From an uncultured Spirochaetaceae bacterium (GTDB lineage Bacteria; Spirochaetota; Spirochaetia; Sphaerochaetales; Sphaerochaetaceae): a stretch of 50,400 nt of DNA. Made by a program: the position numbers and the translations under genes. Below the pieces are notes generated by a model that worked only from the letters and a program-made list of their open reading frames with translations, had not been told where the DNA came from and searched no databases. The stretch lies in contig CALXOL010000016.1 of NCBI GenBank assembly GCA_944390015.1, positions 1 through 50,400 on the forward strand. Direction: 5' to 3'. This document shows positions 35,651 through 45,271 of the stretch, one piece after another (position 1 is the first letter of the stretch; each line of letters begins with the position of its first letter).

Positions 35651-37552
35651 ATGGTCAACTTACAGGTAAGCAACCTATCGCTCTCATTTTCTGATCGCAT
35701 CATACTCTCAGATATCTCATTCTCTCTTTCCGAGAAATCAAGAGTAGCCTTGATGGGCTCGAATGGATGTGGAAAATCCACACTGCTTAAGGCCATAAGC
35801 AATAACATAGAAGCGGAAAGCATGAATATCGCAATTTCAAAGGGAGCACGGGTATCGTATCTTCCTCAAAGCGACATAGTACCGGAGGGTTCAAACGTTT
35901 ATGAGGCGGCAGAACATGGCTTTGACAGGTTTCTTACAAAGGTAGAGCAGTTAAGAAGGCTTGAAGAGGCTGATGCAAGCATGAAGACGGCCGAGTCGAT
36001 TTCCAGATTGCATGAGGAGCTTGATGAAGGTGGTTACTATAGTCGCAAAAGAAAGATAGAACAAGTGCTTCTTGGCTTGGGCTTTGAGATGAAGGATATG
36101 GCAAGACCTGTCGAGGATTTCTCAGGTGGTTATCAGATGCGAATCGCACTTGCAAAGGTGCTTCTAGAAGAAAGTGATTTCCTGCTGCTCGATGAACCTA
36201 CCAACTATCTCGACATCGATGCCCTCACATACCTCGAAGGCTTCATAAAATCATATAGCGGCGGGGTCGTCCTCGTCTCCCATGACCAAGATTTCATCGA
36301 CAGCACCTGCTCTGAGATTTTCAGCCTTGAAAGAGGTCATCTGAAAGCATATAAGGGTAACTATGAAAGCTACCTCAGGCAGAGGGAGGAGGAGAAGGCC
36401 GAGCTGGAGAGGAGCTATCTCAGGCAGAGAGAGGAGATTGAGAAGACAGAGGCATTCATAGAGCGTTTCAGGTACAAGGCAACGAAGGCAAAGCAGGTTC
36501 AGTCCAGGATAAAAGCACTTGAGAAGATGGATCAGATTGAACTTGGCGAGAATCATAAAAATGTATCATTTACCTTTCCAGAGGCCTCTCGGAGCGGAGA
36601 TGATGTTCTTATCATTGAAAATCTTTTCAAGGCTTATGGGGATAATATAATCTACGATGACTTCTCCATGCTGATAAACCGAGGAGAACGTGTTGCAATA
36701 ACGGGAAGAAACGGTAGTGGAAAATCTACCCTTTTAAGAATGCTTGCCGGTGCGGACAAGGATTATAAAGGTTTAATCCGCTACGGCTCTAACGTTAAAA
36801 TCGGTTATTACGCACAGGACAGCAGCGAATCGATTAATCCAGAGAACACCGTGCTTGAGGAGATTGAGAGCATTGCAGATACAAGAGACATACCGAGGGT
36901 AAGGAACATGCTCGGTGCGTTCCTGTTCTCAGGCGATGATGTTCTGAAAAAATGCTCGGTACTCTCCGGTGGAGAGAAATCACGCCTTGCTCTGCTGAAG
37001 ATACTAATGCACCCTGCGAACCTTCTTATTCTCGATGAGCCTACTAACCATCTTGATATCGGAACGAAGGAGATTCTCCTTAATGCGGTAAAAAAGTTCG
37101 AGGGTACAGTTGTATTTGTCAGTCACGACAAGCATTTCATCTCCCATCTTGCTACAAGGATTTTATATCTCAACGGCAAGGAAAGAGAGGAGTATATCGG
37201 TGACTGGGATTATTTTAATTATAAGCTCAAGGAGAAGGAAGAGAAATTCTTAAGTCAGAAGAGTGAGAAAAAGGCAGAGCAGAGTTCTGCTACAAAATCC
37301 GATTATGAAGCTGATAAAGCAAAAAAGAACAGGAAGAAGAAACTTGAGAGAGAACTTAGCGAGCTTGAAAACATAATCTCCTCTCTAGAAGATGAGATCA
37401 ATGCACTTGAAAAGGAAAGCATGAAAAGCGAAGTCTATTCAGATAGTGCAAAGATTACCAAGGTCATGGGTGAAAAGAGAGAAAAGGAAGAAGAGAAAAA
37501 CAAAGCCGAGGAAAGATGGCTAAGCATCACAGAGGAGTTAGAGAGTGAATAG
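35651..37552 (+). CDS. ABC-F family ATPase
   Basis: This 633-residue soluble protein has two ABC domains and no membrane helices. The first has GSNGCGKSTLLKAI, the signature FSGGYQMRIAL and LLDEPTNYLDID. The second has GRNGSGKSTLLRML, LSGGEKSRLALL and LILDEPTNHLDIG. A charged interdomain linker (about 235-305) and a C-terminal coiled coil (about 535-633) complete the Uup-like layout. ABC-F proteins act on ribosomes in translation control or antibiotic protection. AAAGGA lies 5 bases before ATG. The Maf gene overlaps the end by 8 bases. The exact subgroup is unclear. Confidence 0.93.
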   Translation: MVNLQVSNLSLSFSDRIILSDISFSLSEKSRVALMGSNGCGKSTLLKAISNNIEAESMNIAISKGARVSYLPQSDIVPEGSNVYEAAEHGFDRFLTKVEQLRRLEEADASMKTAESISRLHEELDEGGYYSRKRKIEQVLLGLGFEMKDMARPVEDFSGGYQMRIALAKVLLEESDFLLLDEPTNYLDIDALTYLEGFIKSYSGGVVLVSHDQDFIDSTCSEIFSLERGHLKAYKGNYESYLRQREEEKAELERSYLRQREEIEKTEAFIERFRYKATKAKQVQSRIKALEKMDQIELGENHKNVSFTFPEASRSGDDVLIIENLFKAYGDNIIYDDFSMLINRGERVAITGRNGSGKSTLLRMLAGADKDYKGLIRYGSNVKIGYYAQDSSESINPENTVLEEIESIADTRDIPRVRNMLGAFLFSGDDVLKKCSVLSGGEKSRLALLKILMHPANLLILDEPTNHLDIGTKEILLNAVKKFEGTVVFVSHDKHFISHLATRILYLNGKEREEYIGDWDYFNYKLKEKEEKFLSQKSEKKAEQSSATKSDYEADKAKKNRKKKLERELSELENIISSLEDEINALEKESMKSEVYSDSAKITKVMGEKREKEEEKNKAEERWLSITEELESE

Positions 37553-38168
37553 AATAATAGAACCGGATGAAACAGAGCTTGAATTCTCCCGTATTTTTCC
37601 TCAGATAGTACTTGCAAGCAAGAGCGAGAACCGTAGAGGACTGCTTGAATGCGGAGGCTCAAAAGTATTCCAGATACCGATGGATACAGAGGAAGAAAGG
37701 GAAAACAAAGAGCCTATGGATACTGTATTGGCAATTGCCAGAAATAAGATGAAAGCCTATCTCGAATCGGAGAGGATGATTGAGAATCTTCCAGCCCTTA
37801 GCGCCGATACTCTGGTTCTTTTTGAAGGAGAGCTTATTGGGAAAGCAGGAAATGAGGATGAGGCAAGAGCCACCCTTAGAAGGTTCAGCGGCAAAAAGCA
37901 GACTGTGATTTCTGCATCTGTCCTGTTTCTTCCATCCTTAGGAACACTTGAATTTGTCGATACATCTGATGTCTATTTCAAAGAGCTTGATGATGCAAGA
38001 ATTGAAGAGTATATCCTTACAGGCGATTGGGTTGAAGCAGCTGGGTCATACCGCCTGCAAAGAAACGGATGGAACATCGTAGAGAGGATTGATGGAGACT
38101 GGACTACCGTAGTCGGTCTTCCTATGAGAAAGATAATTGATTGCATTTCTCATGGAGAAATACTTTGA
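37545..38168 (+). CDS. maf: Maf-family nucleotide pyrophosphatase
   Basis: This 207-residue protein belongs to the Maf/HAM1 fold, which hydrolyses noncanonical or excess NTPs to NMP. It has VLASKSENRRGLLECGG (a variant of the usual ASxSPRR motif, with Glu-Asn in place of Pro-Arg), ALSADTLVLFEG with the catalytic Asp, and GSYRLQRNGWNIVERIDGDW near the end. The first 20 residues extend beyond the usual start. The overlap with the ABC-F gene supports cotranscription. The changed first motif may alter substrate choice. Confidence 0.88.
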   Translation: MNRIIEPDETELEFSRIFPQIVLASKSENRRGLLECGGSKVFQIPMDTEEERENKEPMDTVLAIARNKMKAYLESERMIENLPALSADTLVLFEGELIGKAGNEDEARATLRRFSGKKQTVISASVLFLPSLGTLEFVDTSDVYFKELDDARIEEYILTGDWVEAAGSYRLQRNGWNIVERIDGDWTTVVGLPMRKIIDCISHGEIL

Positions 38169-38287
38169 TTTCCCATAATTTTTCGTAAGAACTAATATTT
38201 ATATGAAGTTTTATCGTTATTTTTGATATAATTTCATTATTATTTTAATATAATAATCATATTATTAATATAAAACATCATATCAAG

Positions 38288-38593
38288 TTACATTAATTCT
38301 TTATAATGTTCCTTACCTAATGTAAGAATCTTGTTTATATGATCGTCACAAAGCCGATAATAAGAGTTCTTACCATCCTTACGGAACTTCACAAGTCTGC
38401 TCTGTCTAAGCACTTTCAGCTGTTGGGATATCGCAGACTGGCTCATACCAAGACGATCTGCAATAGTAGAGACGGAAACCTCACTCTCCTCTACCAGATA
38501 AAACAGTATCTTTAGCCGTGTAGCATCTCCGAAAACCTTGAAGAAATCGGCGAGGTCAACTATTACCTCTTCGCTTACAATCTCTTTTTCCAT
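38288..38593 (-). CDS. ArsR/SmtB-family metal-type repressor
   Basis: This 101-residue winged-helix repressor has the HTH ADRLGMSQSAISQQLKVLRQ (45-64). It lacks the cysteine alpha3 site (ELCVCDL) of ArsR/CadC. Near the C-terminus it has Asp83, His85, His96 and Glu99 (DDHINKILTLGKEHYKE), with exactly the spacing of the alpha5 site of SmtB and CzrA, which binds Zn(II) or Co(II) across the dimer. It is transcribed away from the dehydrogenase gene at 38669. A -10 box 7 bases before ATG and no Shine-Dalgarno site suggest a leaderless message. No metal transporter is adjacent. Confidence 0.92.
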   Translation of the reverse strand: MEKEIVSEEVIVDLADFFKVFGDATRLKILFYLVEESEVSVSTIADRLGMSQSAISQQLKVLRQSRLVKFRKDGKNSYYRLCDDHINKILTLGKEHYKELM

Positions 38594-38600
38594 ACAAAGA

Positions 38601-38630
38601 AATATACATGAAAATGTAAAAAATTGTAAT
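38601..38630 (-). promoter_or_regulatory. arsR promoter with candidate operator
   Basis: On the minus strand ATTACA (38630-38625), an 18-base spacer and TATATT (38606-38601) lie 7 bases before ATG. The inverted repeat TACAT-gaaa-ATGTA (38605-38618) sits between the boxes, where a repressor would block transcription. It is the best candidate for the site of this ArsR-family protein. Confidence 0.5.
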
Positions 38631-38656
38631 TTATTTTATATTTTTTCTATTTGTGG

Positions 38657-38662
38657 TAATAT
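38657..38662 (+). promoter_or_regulatory. -10 box of dehydrogenase-citrate synthase unit
   Basis: TAATAT ends 6 bases before ATG at 38669. The -35 is poor (TTTTAT near 38634). No Shine-Dalgarno site lies before the ATG, so a leaderless start is predicted. Confidence 0.4.
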
Positions 38663-38668
38663 CCGCAT

Positions 38669-39529
38669 ATGGAAGAAAGAATTGGTTTTATAGGTCTTGG
38701 AGTAATGGGAAAGAGCATGGCTCACCTACTCCTTGCTAAGTTCGGGAATCTTAACATTTACTCCAGAACAAAGGAAAAGGCACTTCCTCTGATTGAAGAG
38801 GGAGCGAGTTGGTATTCTTCTGCTAGAGAAGTTGCTCAGAATTCGGATGTTGTCTTCACGATTGTCGGCTATCCCAAGGATGTGAGGGAGGTCTATGATA
38901 ACATGATGAATGCACCATTGGAAGGCAAGTTATTTGTCGATATGACGACTACAGAGCCAAGCTTAGAGATTGAAATAGGAGCTGAGCTAAGTAAAAGAGG
39001 TGCCTCTTTCATCGATGCTCCAGTCTCTGGAGGAGATAAGGGAGCAAGGGAAGGAACTCTATCCATCATGTGTGGAGGAGATGATGAGGCAATCGAGCGT
39101 GCGATGAAGTATTTCCTTGTCATGGGAAAGAACATAAGGCATCTGGGCCCGGTTGGAAGCGGACAGCACACGAAGATGGCAAACCAGATTCTTATCGCAG
39201 GGACAATGATCGGACTGTGTGAATCCCTTGTATATGCGAGAAAGGCCGGACTGGATATAAACGAAGTAATGGCAACCATCTCTAAAGGTGCGGCAGGATG
39301 CTGGAGCCTTGATAATTACGGTCCAAGAATCGCAAGAGGCGATTTCGCTCCGGGCTTCATGGTAAAGCATTTCGTAAAGGATATGAAGATCGCCATTGAT
39401 GAGAGCAGGAAGATGGGACTTAACCTCAAGGGACTTGAACTTGTCGAAAAGCTTTATGAGGAGATGGAAAAGGAAGGAGAAGGGAATCTAGGCACCCACG
39501 CGCTCTATAACGCCATTGATAGGCTCTAG
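38669..39529 (+). CDS. Beta-hydroxyacid dehydrogenase family oxidoreductase
   Basis: This 286-residue protein belongs to the 3-hydroxyisobutyrate / tartronate semialdehyde reductase group. It has the dinucleotide motif IGFIGLGVMGKSMA, followed at the end of beta2 by YSRTKEK, whose Arg favours NADP(H). The substrate motif DAPVSGGDKGAREGTL and the catalytic Lys in GSGQHTKMANQ are present. Which hydroxyacid it uses is not clear. Citrate synthase starts 9 bases after its stop, so they form an operon, opposite the ArsR-family gene. Confidence 0.92.
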   Translation: MEERIGFIGLGVMGKSMAHLLLAKFGNLNIYSRTKEKALPLIEEGASWYSSAREVAQNSDVVFTIVGYPKDVREVYDNMMNAPLEGKLFVDMTTTEPSLEIEIGAELSKRGASFIDAPVSGGDKGAREGTLSIMCGGDDEAIERAMKYFLVMGKNIRHLGPVGSGQHTKMANQILIAGTMIGLCESLVYARKAGLDINEVMATISKGAAGCWSLDNYGPRIARGDFAPGFMVKHFVKDMKIAIDESRKMGLNLKGLELVEKLYEEMEKEGEGNLGTHALYNAIDRL

Positions 39530-39538
39530 GAGGAAGTT

Positions 39539-40831
39539 ATGGGAGAAGAAAAGGCACGCTTGATTCTTCCTGATGGAAGAGAGGTGGATTTCGCCGTCAT
39601 GACTGGCAGCATGGGCGATAAATCCATAGACATAACGAATCTCAGAAGTTCAACTGGTTATATCACATATGATCCGGGATTCGTAAATACCGGCTCCTGT
39701 CTCTCTAAAATCTGCTACATCGACGGGGAAAAGGGAATACTCCGCTATCGAGGCTATGACATAGAGGATCTGGTCGATCATTGTGATTTCATCGAGGTAG
39801 CCTATCTGCTTGTCAAAGGCCAGCTTCCTACGGCAGGAGAGAGAATCAACTACCAGAAGCTGCTTAATAAGCACTCCCTCCTCCATGTTAACATGAGGGA
39901 TTTCTTCAAGGCATACCCACATGACGGACATCCGATGGCAATCCTTGCGGCCATGGTTGCAAGTCTTTCGGCCTTCTACCCCGAGATAGAAGAGAACGAT
40001 ATCGAAGAGAACATCGACCTCACCGTTACACGCCTACTTTCAAAAATGAGGACGATCGCCGCTTTTGAATACAGACAGATGAATGGACTTGATTTCGTCG
40101 AACCTCAGTACAACTTCTCCTATTGTGCCAATTTCCTCAACATGATGTTCTACTCATCAGTTAACAACTACACACCGGATCCATTGCATGTCAAAGCTCT
40201 TAATCAGCTGCTTATCCTCCATGCGGACCATGAGCAGAACTGCTCGACAAGCGCAGTCCGTCTCGTAGGAAGCAGCGAAGCAAACCTATACGCAGCGGTC
40301 GCTGCCGGTTGCTGTGCACTCTGGGGAAGCAAGCACGGAGGCGCAAATCAGGCTGTAATGGACATGCTCAACAAGATAATAAAGGAAGGAATCAGTGTTG
40401 ACGATGTTATAAGAAAAGCAAAGGATAAGTCAGACCCGTTCCGTCTCTCAGGATTCGGACACAGGGTATATAAGACCTTCGACCCGAGGGCTAAGATTGC
40501 AAAAAGAATCTGTAAGGAGGTTCTCAAACAAAGCGATGAATCTGATCCGCTGCTGGATATCGCACAGGAGATTGAGGAAAAAGCAACGCATGATGATTAT
40601 TTCATCGAACGCAACCTATATCCTAATGTTGATTTCTATACCGGCATCACATTCCATGCGATGGGAATACCTGTTTCCATGTTCACCGTTCTATTTGCCA
40701 TGGGAAGACTCCCGGGCTGGATCGCGCATTACCTTGAGTGGAGGCATGACCCATACCAGAAGATAGGACGTCCAAGACAGGTCTACATCGGACCTGAGCT
40801 GAGAAAAGTCAAACCGATTTCAGAAAGATGA
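39539..40831 (+). CDS. gltA: Citrate synthase
   Basis: This 430-residue enzyme condenses oxaloacetate and acetyl-CoA. It is the longer Gram-negative type (hexameric type II), with an N-terminal beta extension (1-60), then YLLVKGQLPT, the catalytic His in SKHGGANQAV, FGHRVYKTFDPRAK (second His) and the catalytic Asp region near PNVDFYTG. AGGAGG 5 to 6 bases before ATG sets the start. With the convergent acn-icd pair it forms the oxidative branch leading to 2-oxoglutarate and glutamate. Confidence 0.97.
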   Translation: MGEEKARLILPDGREVDFAVMTGSMGDKSIDITNLRSSTGYITYDPGFVNTGSCLSKICYIDGEKGILRYRGYDIEDLVDHCDFIEVAYLLVKGQLPTAGERINYQKLLNKHSLLHVNMRDFFKAYPHDGHPMAILAAMVASLSAFYPEIEENDIEENIDLTVTRLLSKMRTIAAFEYRQMNGLDFVEPQYNFSYCANFLNMMFYSSVNNYTPDPLHVKALNQLLILHADHEQNCSTSAVRLVGSSEANLYAAVAAGCCALWGSKHGGANQAVMDMLNKIIKEGISVDDVIRKAKDKSDPFRLSGFGHRVYKTFDPRAKIAKRICKEVLKQSDESDPLLDIAQEIEEKATHDDYFIERNLYPNVDFYTGITFHAMGIPVSMFTVLFAMGRLPGWIAHYLEWRHDPYQKIGRPRQVYIGPELRKVKPISER

Positions 40832-40835
40832 TACA

Positions 40836-40861
40836 GAAGGCCCTGCAAACGCAAGGCCTTC
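40836..40861. terminator. Hairpin between convergent gltA and icd
   Basis: GAAGGCC (40836-40842) pairs with GGCCTTC (40855-40861) in the 38-base gap between the two stop codons. Neither strand has a T-run after it, so it may stop transcription poorly or act mainly in 3' end protection. Confidence 0.5.
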
Positions 40862-40869
40862 AAATCAAA

Positions 40870-42093
40870 TTAAATGAATGAGATTATCTGATCCGTAAAC
40901 TCCTTAGTGCCCAAAGCCTTGGCCCTATGCCCCTCTTTTACGATTAAATCATAGAAATCCTTCGTAACCCTCTTTGTCGCTATCGCCTTTTCAACGGCTT
41001 CTCTTAATATATTTGCAGCCGCAGTCCAACCTATATAGGTCAGCATCATCTCCGCAGAAAGAATCAAAGAAAGAGGATTGGCGATGTTCTTTCCAGCTAT
41101 GTCAGGAGCCGTCCCATGAGTAGCCTCGAAAATAGCACATCCTGTTTCATAGTTTATATTCGCACCGGGAGAGATTCCAATTCCTCCGACCTCTGCGGCC
41201 AAGGCATCAGAGACATAATCACCATTAAGGTTCAAAGTAGCAATTACATCGTAATCCTCAGGCTTTAAGAGGATGTTCTGCAGAAAAGCGTCACAGATCA
41301 CGTCTTTTATCTCTATCCTATTACCGTTTTTAAGAGGAATGAACGTTCTTCCGTCCTCGATAAATGCCTTGTATTTCTCTTTTGCCAGCTGATAGCCCCA
41401 CTCTCTGAATCCACCTTCGGTGAACTTCATTATATTTCCCTTATGTACGAGAGTGACGCTCTTCCTCTCATTCTTTATAGCATAATCGATTGCAGCCTTG
41501 ATGAGCCTTTTAGAACCTTCCGGGCTTACTGGTTTTATCCCTATGGCACTTGTCTCCGGGAATCTTATCTTGTTCACGCCCATCTGATTCTCTAAGAAAG
41601 ATATAACCTTTTTTACATCATCTGAGCCGCTTCTCCACTCAATGCCTGCATATATATCCTCAGTATTTTCTCTGAATACCACCATGTCCACGTTCTCAGG
41701 ATGCCTGACAGGACTTGGTACCCCGTTAAAATACTTGACAGGTCTCAGACATACATACAGATCGAGCTGCTGGCGAAGCGTCACATTCAAGCTTCTTGCG
41801 CCTTTTCCCACGGGTGTCATAAGAGGTCCTTTGATTGCGATCAGATTATCCTGTATGCATTTTACCGTTTTTTCAGGCAGGCTCGTGCCTACCTCCTTAA
41901 AGGCCTTCTCTCCCGCAAGAAGTTCCTGCCATTCTATCCTCTTTTTTGAGTTATAAGCCTTGGCAACAGCTGCATTCGTGACCCTTATCATCTCAGCTGT
42001 AATCTCTTTTCCTACTCCATCCCCCTCGATATAAAGAATCGTCGGGTTGCTTGGGACCTTCAAAGATCCCTTGTCCATCTTAATTCTCGCCAT
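40870..42093 (-). CDS. icd: Isocitrate dehydrogenase, probably NAD-dependent
   Basis: This 407-residue enzyme oxidises isocitrate to 2-oxoglutarate. Substrate motifs are normal (the N-terminal arginine cluster, [31 protein letters not shown]). At the coenzyme site, [15 protein letters not shown] has Asp331-Ile332 where NADP-specific E. coli Icd has Lys344-Tyr345. The positions of E. coli Tyr391 and Arg395 are Lys378 and Asp382. Asp-Ile at these sites is the pattern of NAD-using isocitrate and isopropylmalate dehydrogenases, so NAD+ is predicted. The gene starts 2 bases after the aconitase stop, on one transcript. Confidence 0.95.
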   Translation of the reverse strand: MARIKMDKGSLKVPSNPTILYIEGDGVGKEITAEMIRVTNAAVAKAYNSKKRIEWQELLAGEKAFKEVGTSLPEKTVKCIQDNLIAIKGPLMTPVGKGARSLNVTLRQQLDLYVCLRPVKYFNGVPSPVRHPENVDMVVFRENTEDIYAGIEWRSGSDDVKKVISFLENQMGVNKIRFPETSAIGIKPVSPEGSKRLIKAAIDYAIKNERKSVTLVHKGNIMKFTEGGFREWGYQLAKEKYKAFIEDGRTFIPLKNGNRIEIKDVICDAFLQNILLKPEDYDVIATLNLNGDYVSDALAAEVGGIGISPGANINYETGCAIFEATHGTAPDIAGKNIANPLSLILSAEMMLTYIGWTAAANILREAVEKAIATKRVTKDFYDLIVKEGHRAKALGTKEFTDQIISFI

Positions 42094-42095
42094 AA

Positions 42096-44021
42096 TCAGT
42101 TCCTAATCAGATTCAGTCTTCCACCTTTTTTGAGCATCTCCTTCTGCTCCTGCGAAGCGAAAAGATCCAGCTCAATCTCAATGTTCTTAGTCTTATCAAT
42201 CAACGTGAAGGAGCCCTTATCAATTGATTTGATAACGTCCCTGAGCTCCAGTTCATCATCTTGCGATATCCTGTCATAATCCTCTTCATTGCTAAAGAGA
42301 AGAGGAAGAATACCGAAATTGCACAGATTTGCCTGGTGAATCCTCTCAATCGACTTGGCAATAACGGCTTTAAGTCCCAGATACTGAGGACATATTGCTG
42401 CATGTTCCCTGCTTGATCCCTGCCCATATGAAGAGCCGGCTACGATGAAGACAGATCTAGAAGAGTCTCGAAGCGCCTTTGCTCTTTCAGGGAATGTGGA
42501 ATCGACATTCTCAAATACGAACTCAGCATATGCAGGAATATTCGAGCGGTACTTAAGTCGCGCACCTGCAGGCATGATATGATCGGTCGTGATCTTATCC
42601 CCAACCTTCAATGTACATGTTCCACTCAGATTGTTCTCTATAGGGGATGATTTTGGAGGCTCACCTATGTTAGGGCCTCTAATAATCTCGACGCTAGAGC
42701 CGTCTTCTGGTGGGAAGATGAGCATGTCATCATTCGTATAATAGCGCTCAGGAAGCTCAATCTTTTCAAAACCAACTTTTAATAGCGGATTCTCAAGCCT
42801 TCCAGTCACTGCAGAGAGTGCGGCCGTCTCAGGGGAGACCAAATAGACCTTTGCGCTCTTTGTACCACTTCTTCCCTCGAAGTTCCTGTTATTGGTTCGC
42901 AGCGAAACGCTATTACTTCCAGGGCTCTGATGATTGCCGATACAGAAACCACAGGCACTTTCAAGTATCCTGGCTCCTGCTTTAATGAACGTCGTCAGAG
43001 TCCCATCCTGGCTTATCATCTCAAGAACCTCTCTTGAACCGGGAGCGATGCCTAAAGATACGGTAGGAGCTACGGTTTTCCCCTCAAGAATCCTAGCAAC
43101 CTTCCTTAGATCAAGGTAACTGCTGTTCGTACAGCTACCTATTAGAACCTGGTTTACCGCCATACCTTCAAGTTCGCTTACCTTCTTTATGTTTCCAGGG
43201 CTATGCGGAGTTGCAATAAGAGGTTCAAGTTCCGAGAGGTTGATCTCATATACCTCATCATATACGGCATCCTCATCGGCATGAATCTCCTTGTACCCTT
43301 CTTCTCTTCCCTGAGCCTTTAAGAACTCATAGGTCCTCCTATCGGAAGGGAATATGGAGAATGTAACACCACATTCAGCACCCATGTTACAGATTGTGGC
43401 ACGCTCTGGAACACTCAGACTCTCAACCGCTGGACCGAAGTATTCAAATACCGAGTTGACATTCCCTTTTACTCCGAAACGCTCTAAAACCTTGAGAATC
43501 ACATCCTTCGCACTCACACCGCTTCTAAGAGAGCCAGTAAGACGGATTCCTATAACCTTTGGGCATATGAGGGAGAATGGAAGACCTGCCATGGCAAGAG
43601 CGACATCAAGACCACCCGCGCCAATTGCGATTTCCCCAAGCCCTCCCTGGGTAGGAGTATGGCTATCCGATCCAATGAGTGTCTTTCCGGGAAGAGCGAA
43701 CCTCTCAAGCTGCACCTGGTGACAGATTCCATTTCCGGCACGGGAATAGACAACACCTTTTTTCGCGGCTACTGTCCTCAAGTACTCATGATCATCGAAG
43801 TTCTCAAAACCGACCTGCACCGTATTATGGTCCACATAACTGACTGCAAGCTCATTAAGCACCCTCTCCAGTCCGATGGACTCGAATTCAAGATATGCCA
43901 TCGTACCGGTTGCATCCTGCGTCAGAGTCTGATCTATCTTTATTGAGATTTCACTCCCTTTTTTTAATTCCCCTTTGACCAGATGATCTTTTAGGATCTT
44001 ATAACAAATAGTAAGAGCCAT
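42096..44021 (-). CDS. acn: Aconitate hydratase, short form
   Basis: This 641-residue [4Fe-4S] enzyme isomerises citrate to isocitrate. It has the cluster cysteines in [12 protein letters not shown] and [16 protein letters not shown], and the swivelling C-terminal domain (about 480-640) with [14 protein letters not shown]. It is shorter than AcnA of E. coli (about 890) and matches the roughly 640-residue homologues related to LeuC. Of two possible ATGs I chose 44021, because GAGGAG lies 7 bases before it but only 1 base before 44027. It is the first gene of an acn-icd operon. Confidence 0.95.
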   Translation of the reverse strand: MALTICYKILKDHLVKGELKKGSEISIKIDQTLTQDATGTMAYLEFESIGLERVLNELAVSYVDHNTVQVGFENFDDHEYLRTVAAKKGVVYSRAGNGICHQVQLERFALPGKTLIGSDSHTPTQGGLGEIAIGAGGLDVALAMAGLPFSLICPKVIGIRLTGSLRSGVSAKDVILKVLERFGVKGNVNSVFEYFGPAVESLSVPERATICNMGAECGVTFSIFPSDRRTYEFLKAQGREEGYKEIHADEDAVYDEVYEINLSELEPLIATPHSPGNIKKVSELEGMAVNQVLIGSCTNSSYLDLRKVARILEGKTVAPTVSLGIAPGSREVLEMISQDGTLTTFIKAGARILESACGFCIGNHQSPGSNSVSLRTNNRNFEGRSGTKSAKVYLVSPETAALSAVTGRLENPLLKVGFEKIELPERYYTNDDMLIFPPEDGSSVEIIRGPNIGEPPKSSPIENNLSGTCTLKVGDKITTDHIMPAGARLKYRSNIPAYAEFVFENVDSTFPERAKALRDSSRSVFIVAGSSYGQGSSREHAAICPQYLGLKAVIAKSIERIHQANLCNFGILPLLFSNEEDYDRISQDDELELRDVIKSIDKGSFTLIDKTKNIEIELDLFASQEQKEMLKKGGRLNLIRN

Positions 44022-44046
44022 TAGCATTCTCCTCGATATTTATACT

Positions 44047-44075
44047 ATTTTAACTCATTTACCGATGCTATTAAA
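44047..44075 (-). promoter_or_regulatory. Promoter of acn-icd
   Basis: On the minus strand TTTAAT (44075-44070), a 17-base spacer and TAAAAT (44052-44047) predict a start near 44040 and a leader of about 19 bases with a GAGGAG site. The -35 overlaps the stop of the MFS gene. Confidence 0.55.
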
Positions 44076-45222
44076 GGCTGATGCCTTTCTTTGCAAGGAT
44101 GAAAATCACGATATTCTCAGCACAGAAAAGCACAAAAGCCGTAAGCGAGAGGAAATATAGAATCAATGAGAAAGAGAAATGCTCATATATGATTCCACCC
44201 ATTGTCGCACCGAGTACCATGCCTATGTTAAGAAGCACCTCATGCACGATCATACGTCGCTCCCTGTTTTTCGCACCACTCGCACCATGGAATATGCTCA
44301 TCTCATATAAAAGTGAGAAAAGAGTGCCAAAGAAGACAAAGAATACGGCGATTGAGAAAAAAGAGGTAAGGCGGGAGAAGATAAGAAAAAGGATGGAAAG
44401 TGCAAGCTGTGATAAAAGAACAACCCTTTTATTGAACTGCCAGAAACTTAGACGGGAAAAAAGCGTAAAGGCAAGACAGCTTGAAAGGCCACGGAAAATA
44501 AGCAGCGTTCCCGATGTTGCCTCATCATAACCCAGGATATCAAGGGCATAGAGAGGGAATATGTTTATTATAAGAGAGTAGCATGCGTAATTAAGAAAGT
44601 TACCACACCAGCTGAAATACCTGAGAAGAGTCGGCCTCCCAATGTTTTCTCTCCGCTCAGTTTTTACATCATTTTCTCCCGTAGTCCTATTGAGCTGAAG
44701 CAGGAAGATAAGGATGAGGATGAAGAGAAAAGAAGCGATTGCTATCGGTAGCTGAGGAGAGATTTCCACCAGGATGCCGGCTATCATCGTTGAAAGACCT
44801 GCCCCTAGGGACCAGGAGAAATTAAAACTGTTAGTTGCTTTTGAAAGCTCATCAGATTCACATCCTTCTGTTATCCAATCCTCCATATTAGGCCATAGGA
44901 AACTCATCGCCACGCCATAAAGTCCTAGCGAGACGAATGTGAGCACAACGCTATCACAAAGCAGCAATATGATGTTGAAAAAAGCCATACCGAAAAACGC
45001 TATGAAGACTTTTTGAGCTCGTCTAAGGTGTGGATACAAAGAGGAAAAGGAAAGACATGAGATGAAATAAGTGACGGTATATATGCTGGATGCGACTCCT
45101 ATCAGGGATGAGGAGAGACCATATTTCCCCCTAAGATAATAAATCATCGCAAAGTTTATCATGCAGATGGAAAGCTGTGCGGAAAAAGATGAAATGCATA
45201 GAGATGTTCTTTTCAAATCCAT
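44071..45222 (-). CDS. Major facilitator superfamily transporter
   Basis: This 383-residue membrane protein has about twelve hydrophobic segments in two halves joined by a charged loop near residue 185-200 (RTTGENDVKTERRENIGRP). The pattern, including GLYGVAMSFLWPNMEDWITE in helix 4, fits the MFS, with no close match to a named exporter. I chose ATG 45222 over a longer frame because a TTGCAC-17-TAATCT promoter ends 7 bases before it and helix 1 starts soon after. No Shine-Dalgarno site is present. The substrate is unknown. It lies just upstream of acn-icd, but those have their own promoter. Confidence 0.85.
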   Translation of the reverse strand: MDLKRTSLCISSFSAQLSICMINFAMIYYLRGKYGLSSSLIGVASSIYTVTYFISCLSFSSLYPHLRRAQKVFIAFFGMAFFNIILLLCDSVVLTFVSLGLYGVAMSFLWPNMEDWITEGCESDELSKATNSFNFSWSLGAGLSTMIAGILVEISPQLPIAIASFLFILILIFLLQLNRTTGENDVKTERRENIGRPTLLRYFSWCGNFLNYACYSLIINIFPLYALDILGYDEATSGTLLIFRGLSSCLAFTLFSRLSFWQFNKRVVLLSQLALSILFLIFSRLTSFFSIAVFFVFFGTLFSLLYEMSIFHGASGAKNRERRMIVHEVLLNIGMVLGATMGGIIYEHFSFSLILYFLSLTAFVLFCAENIVIFILAKKGISL

Positions 45223-45229
45223 GAAAAAT

Positions 45230-45258
45230 AGATTAAGCGAAAGACATGCTCTGTGCAA
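45230..45258 (-). promoter_or_regulatory. Promoter of MFS gene with palindrome at -35
   Basis: On the minus strand TTGCAC (45258-45253), a 17-base spacer and TAATCT (45235-45230) end 7 bases before ATG. The inverted repeat GCAATA-a-TATTGC (45255-45267) overlaps the -35 and lies between the two divergent promoters, a plausible operator. Confidence 0.5.
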
Positions 45259-45271
45259 TAATATTGCCTCG

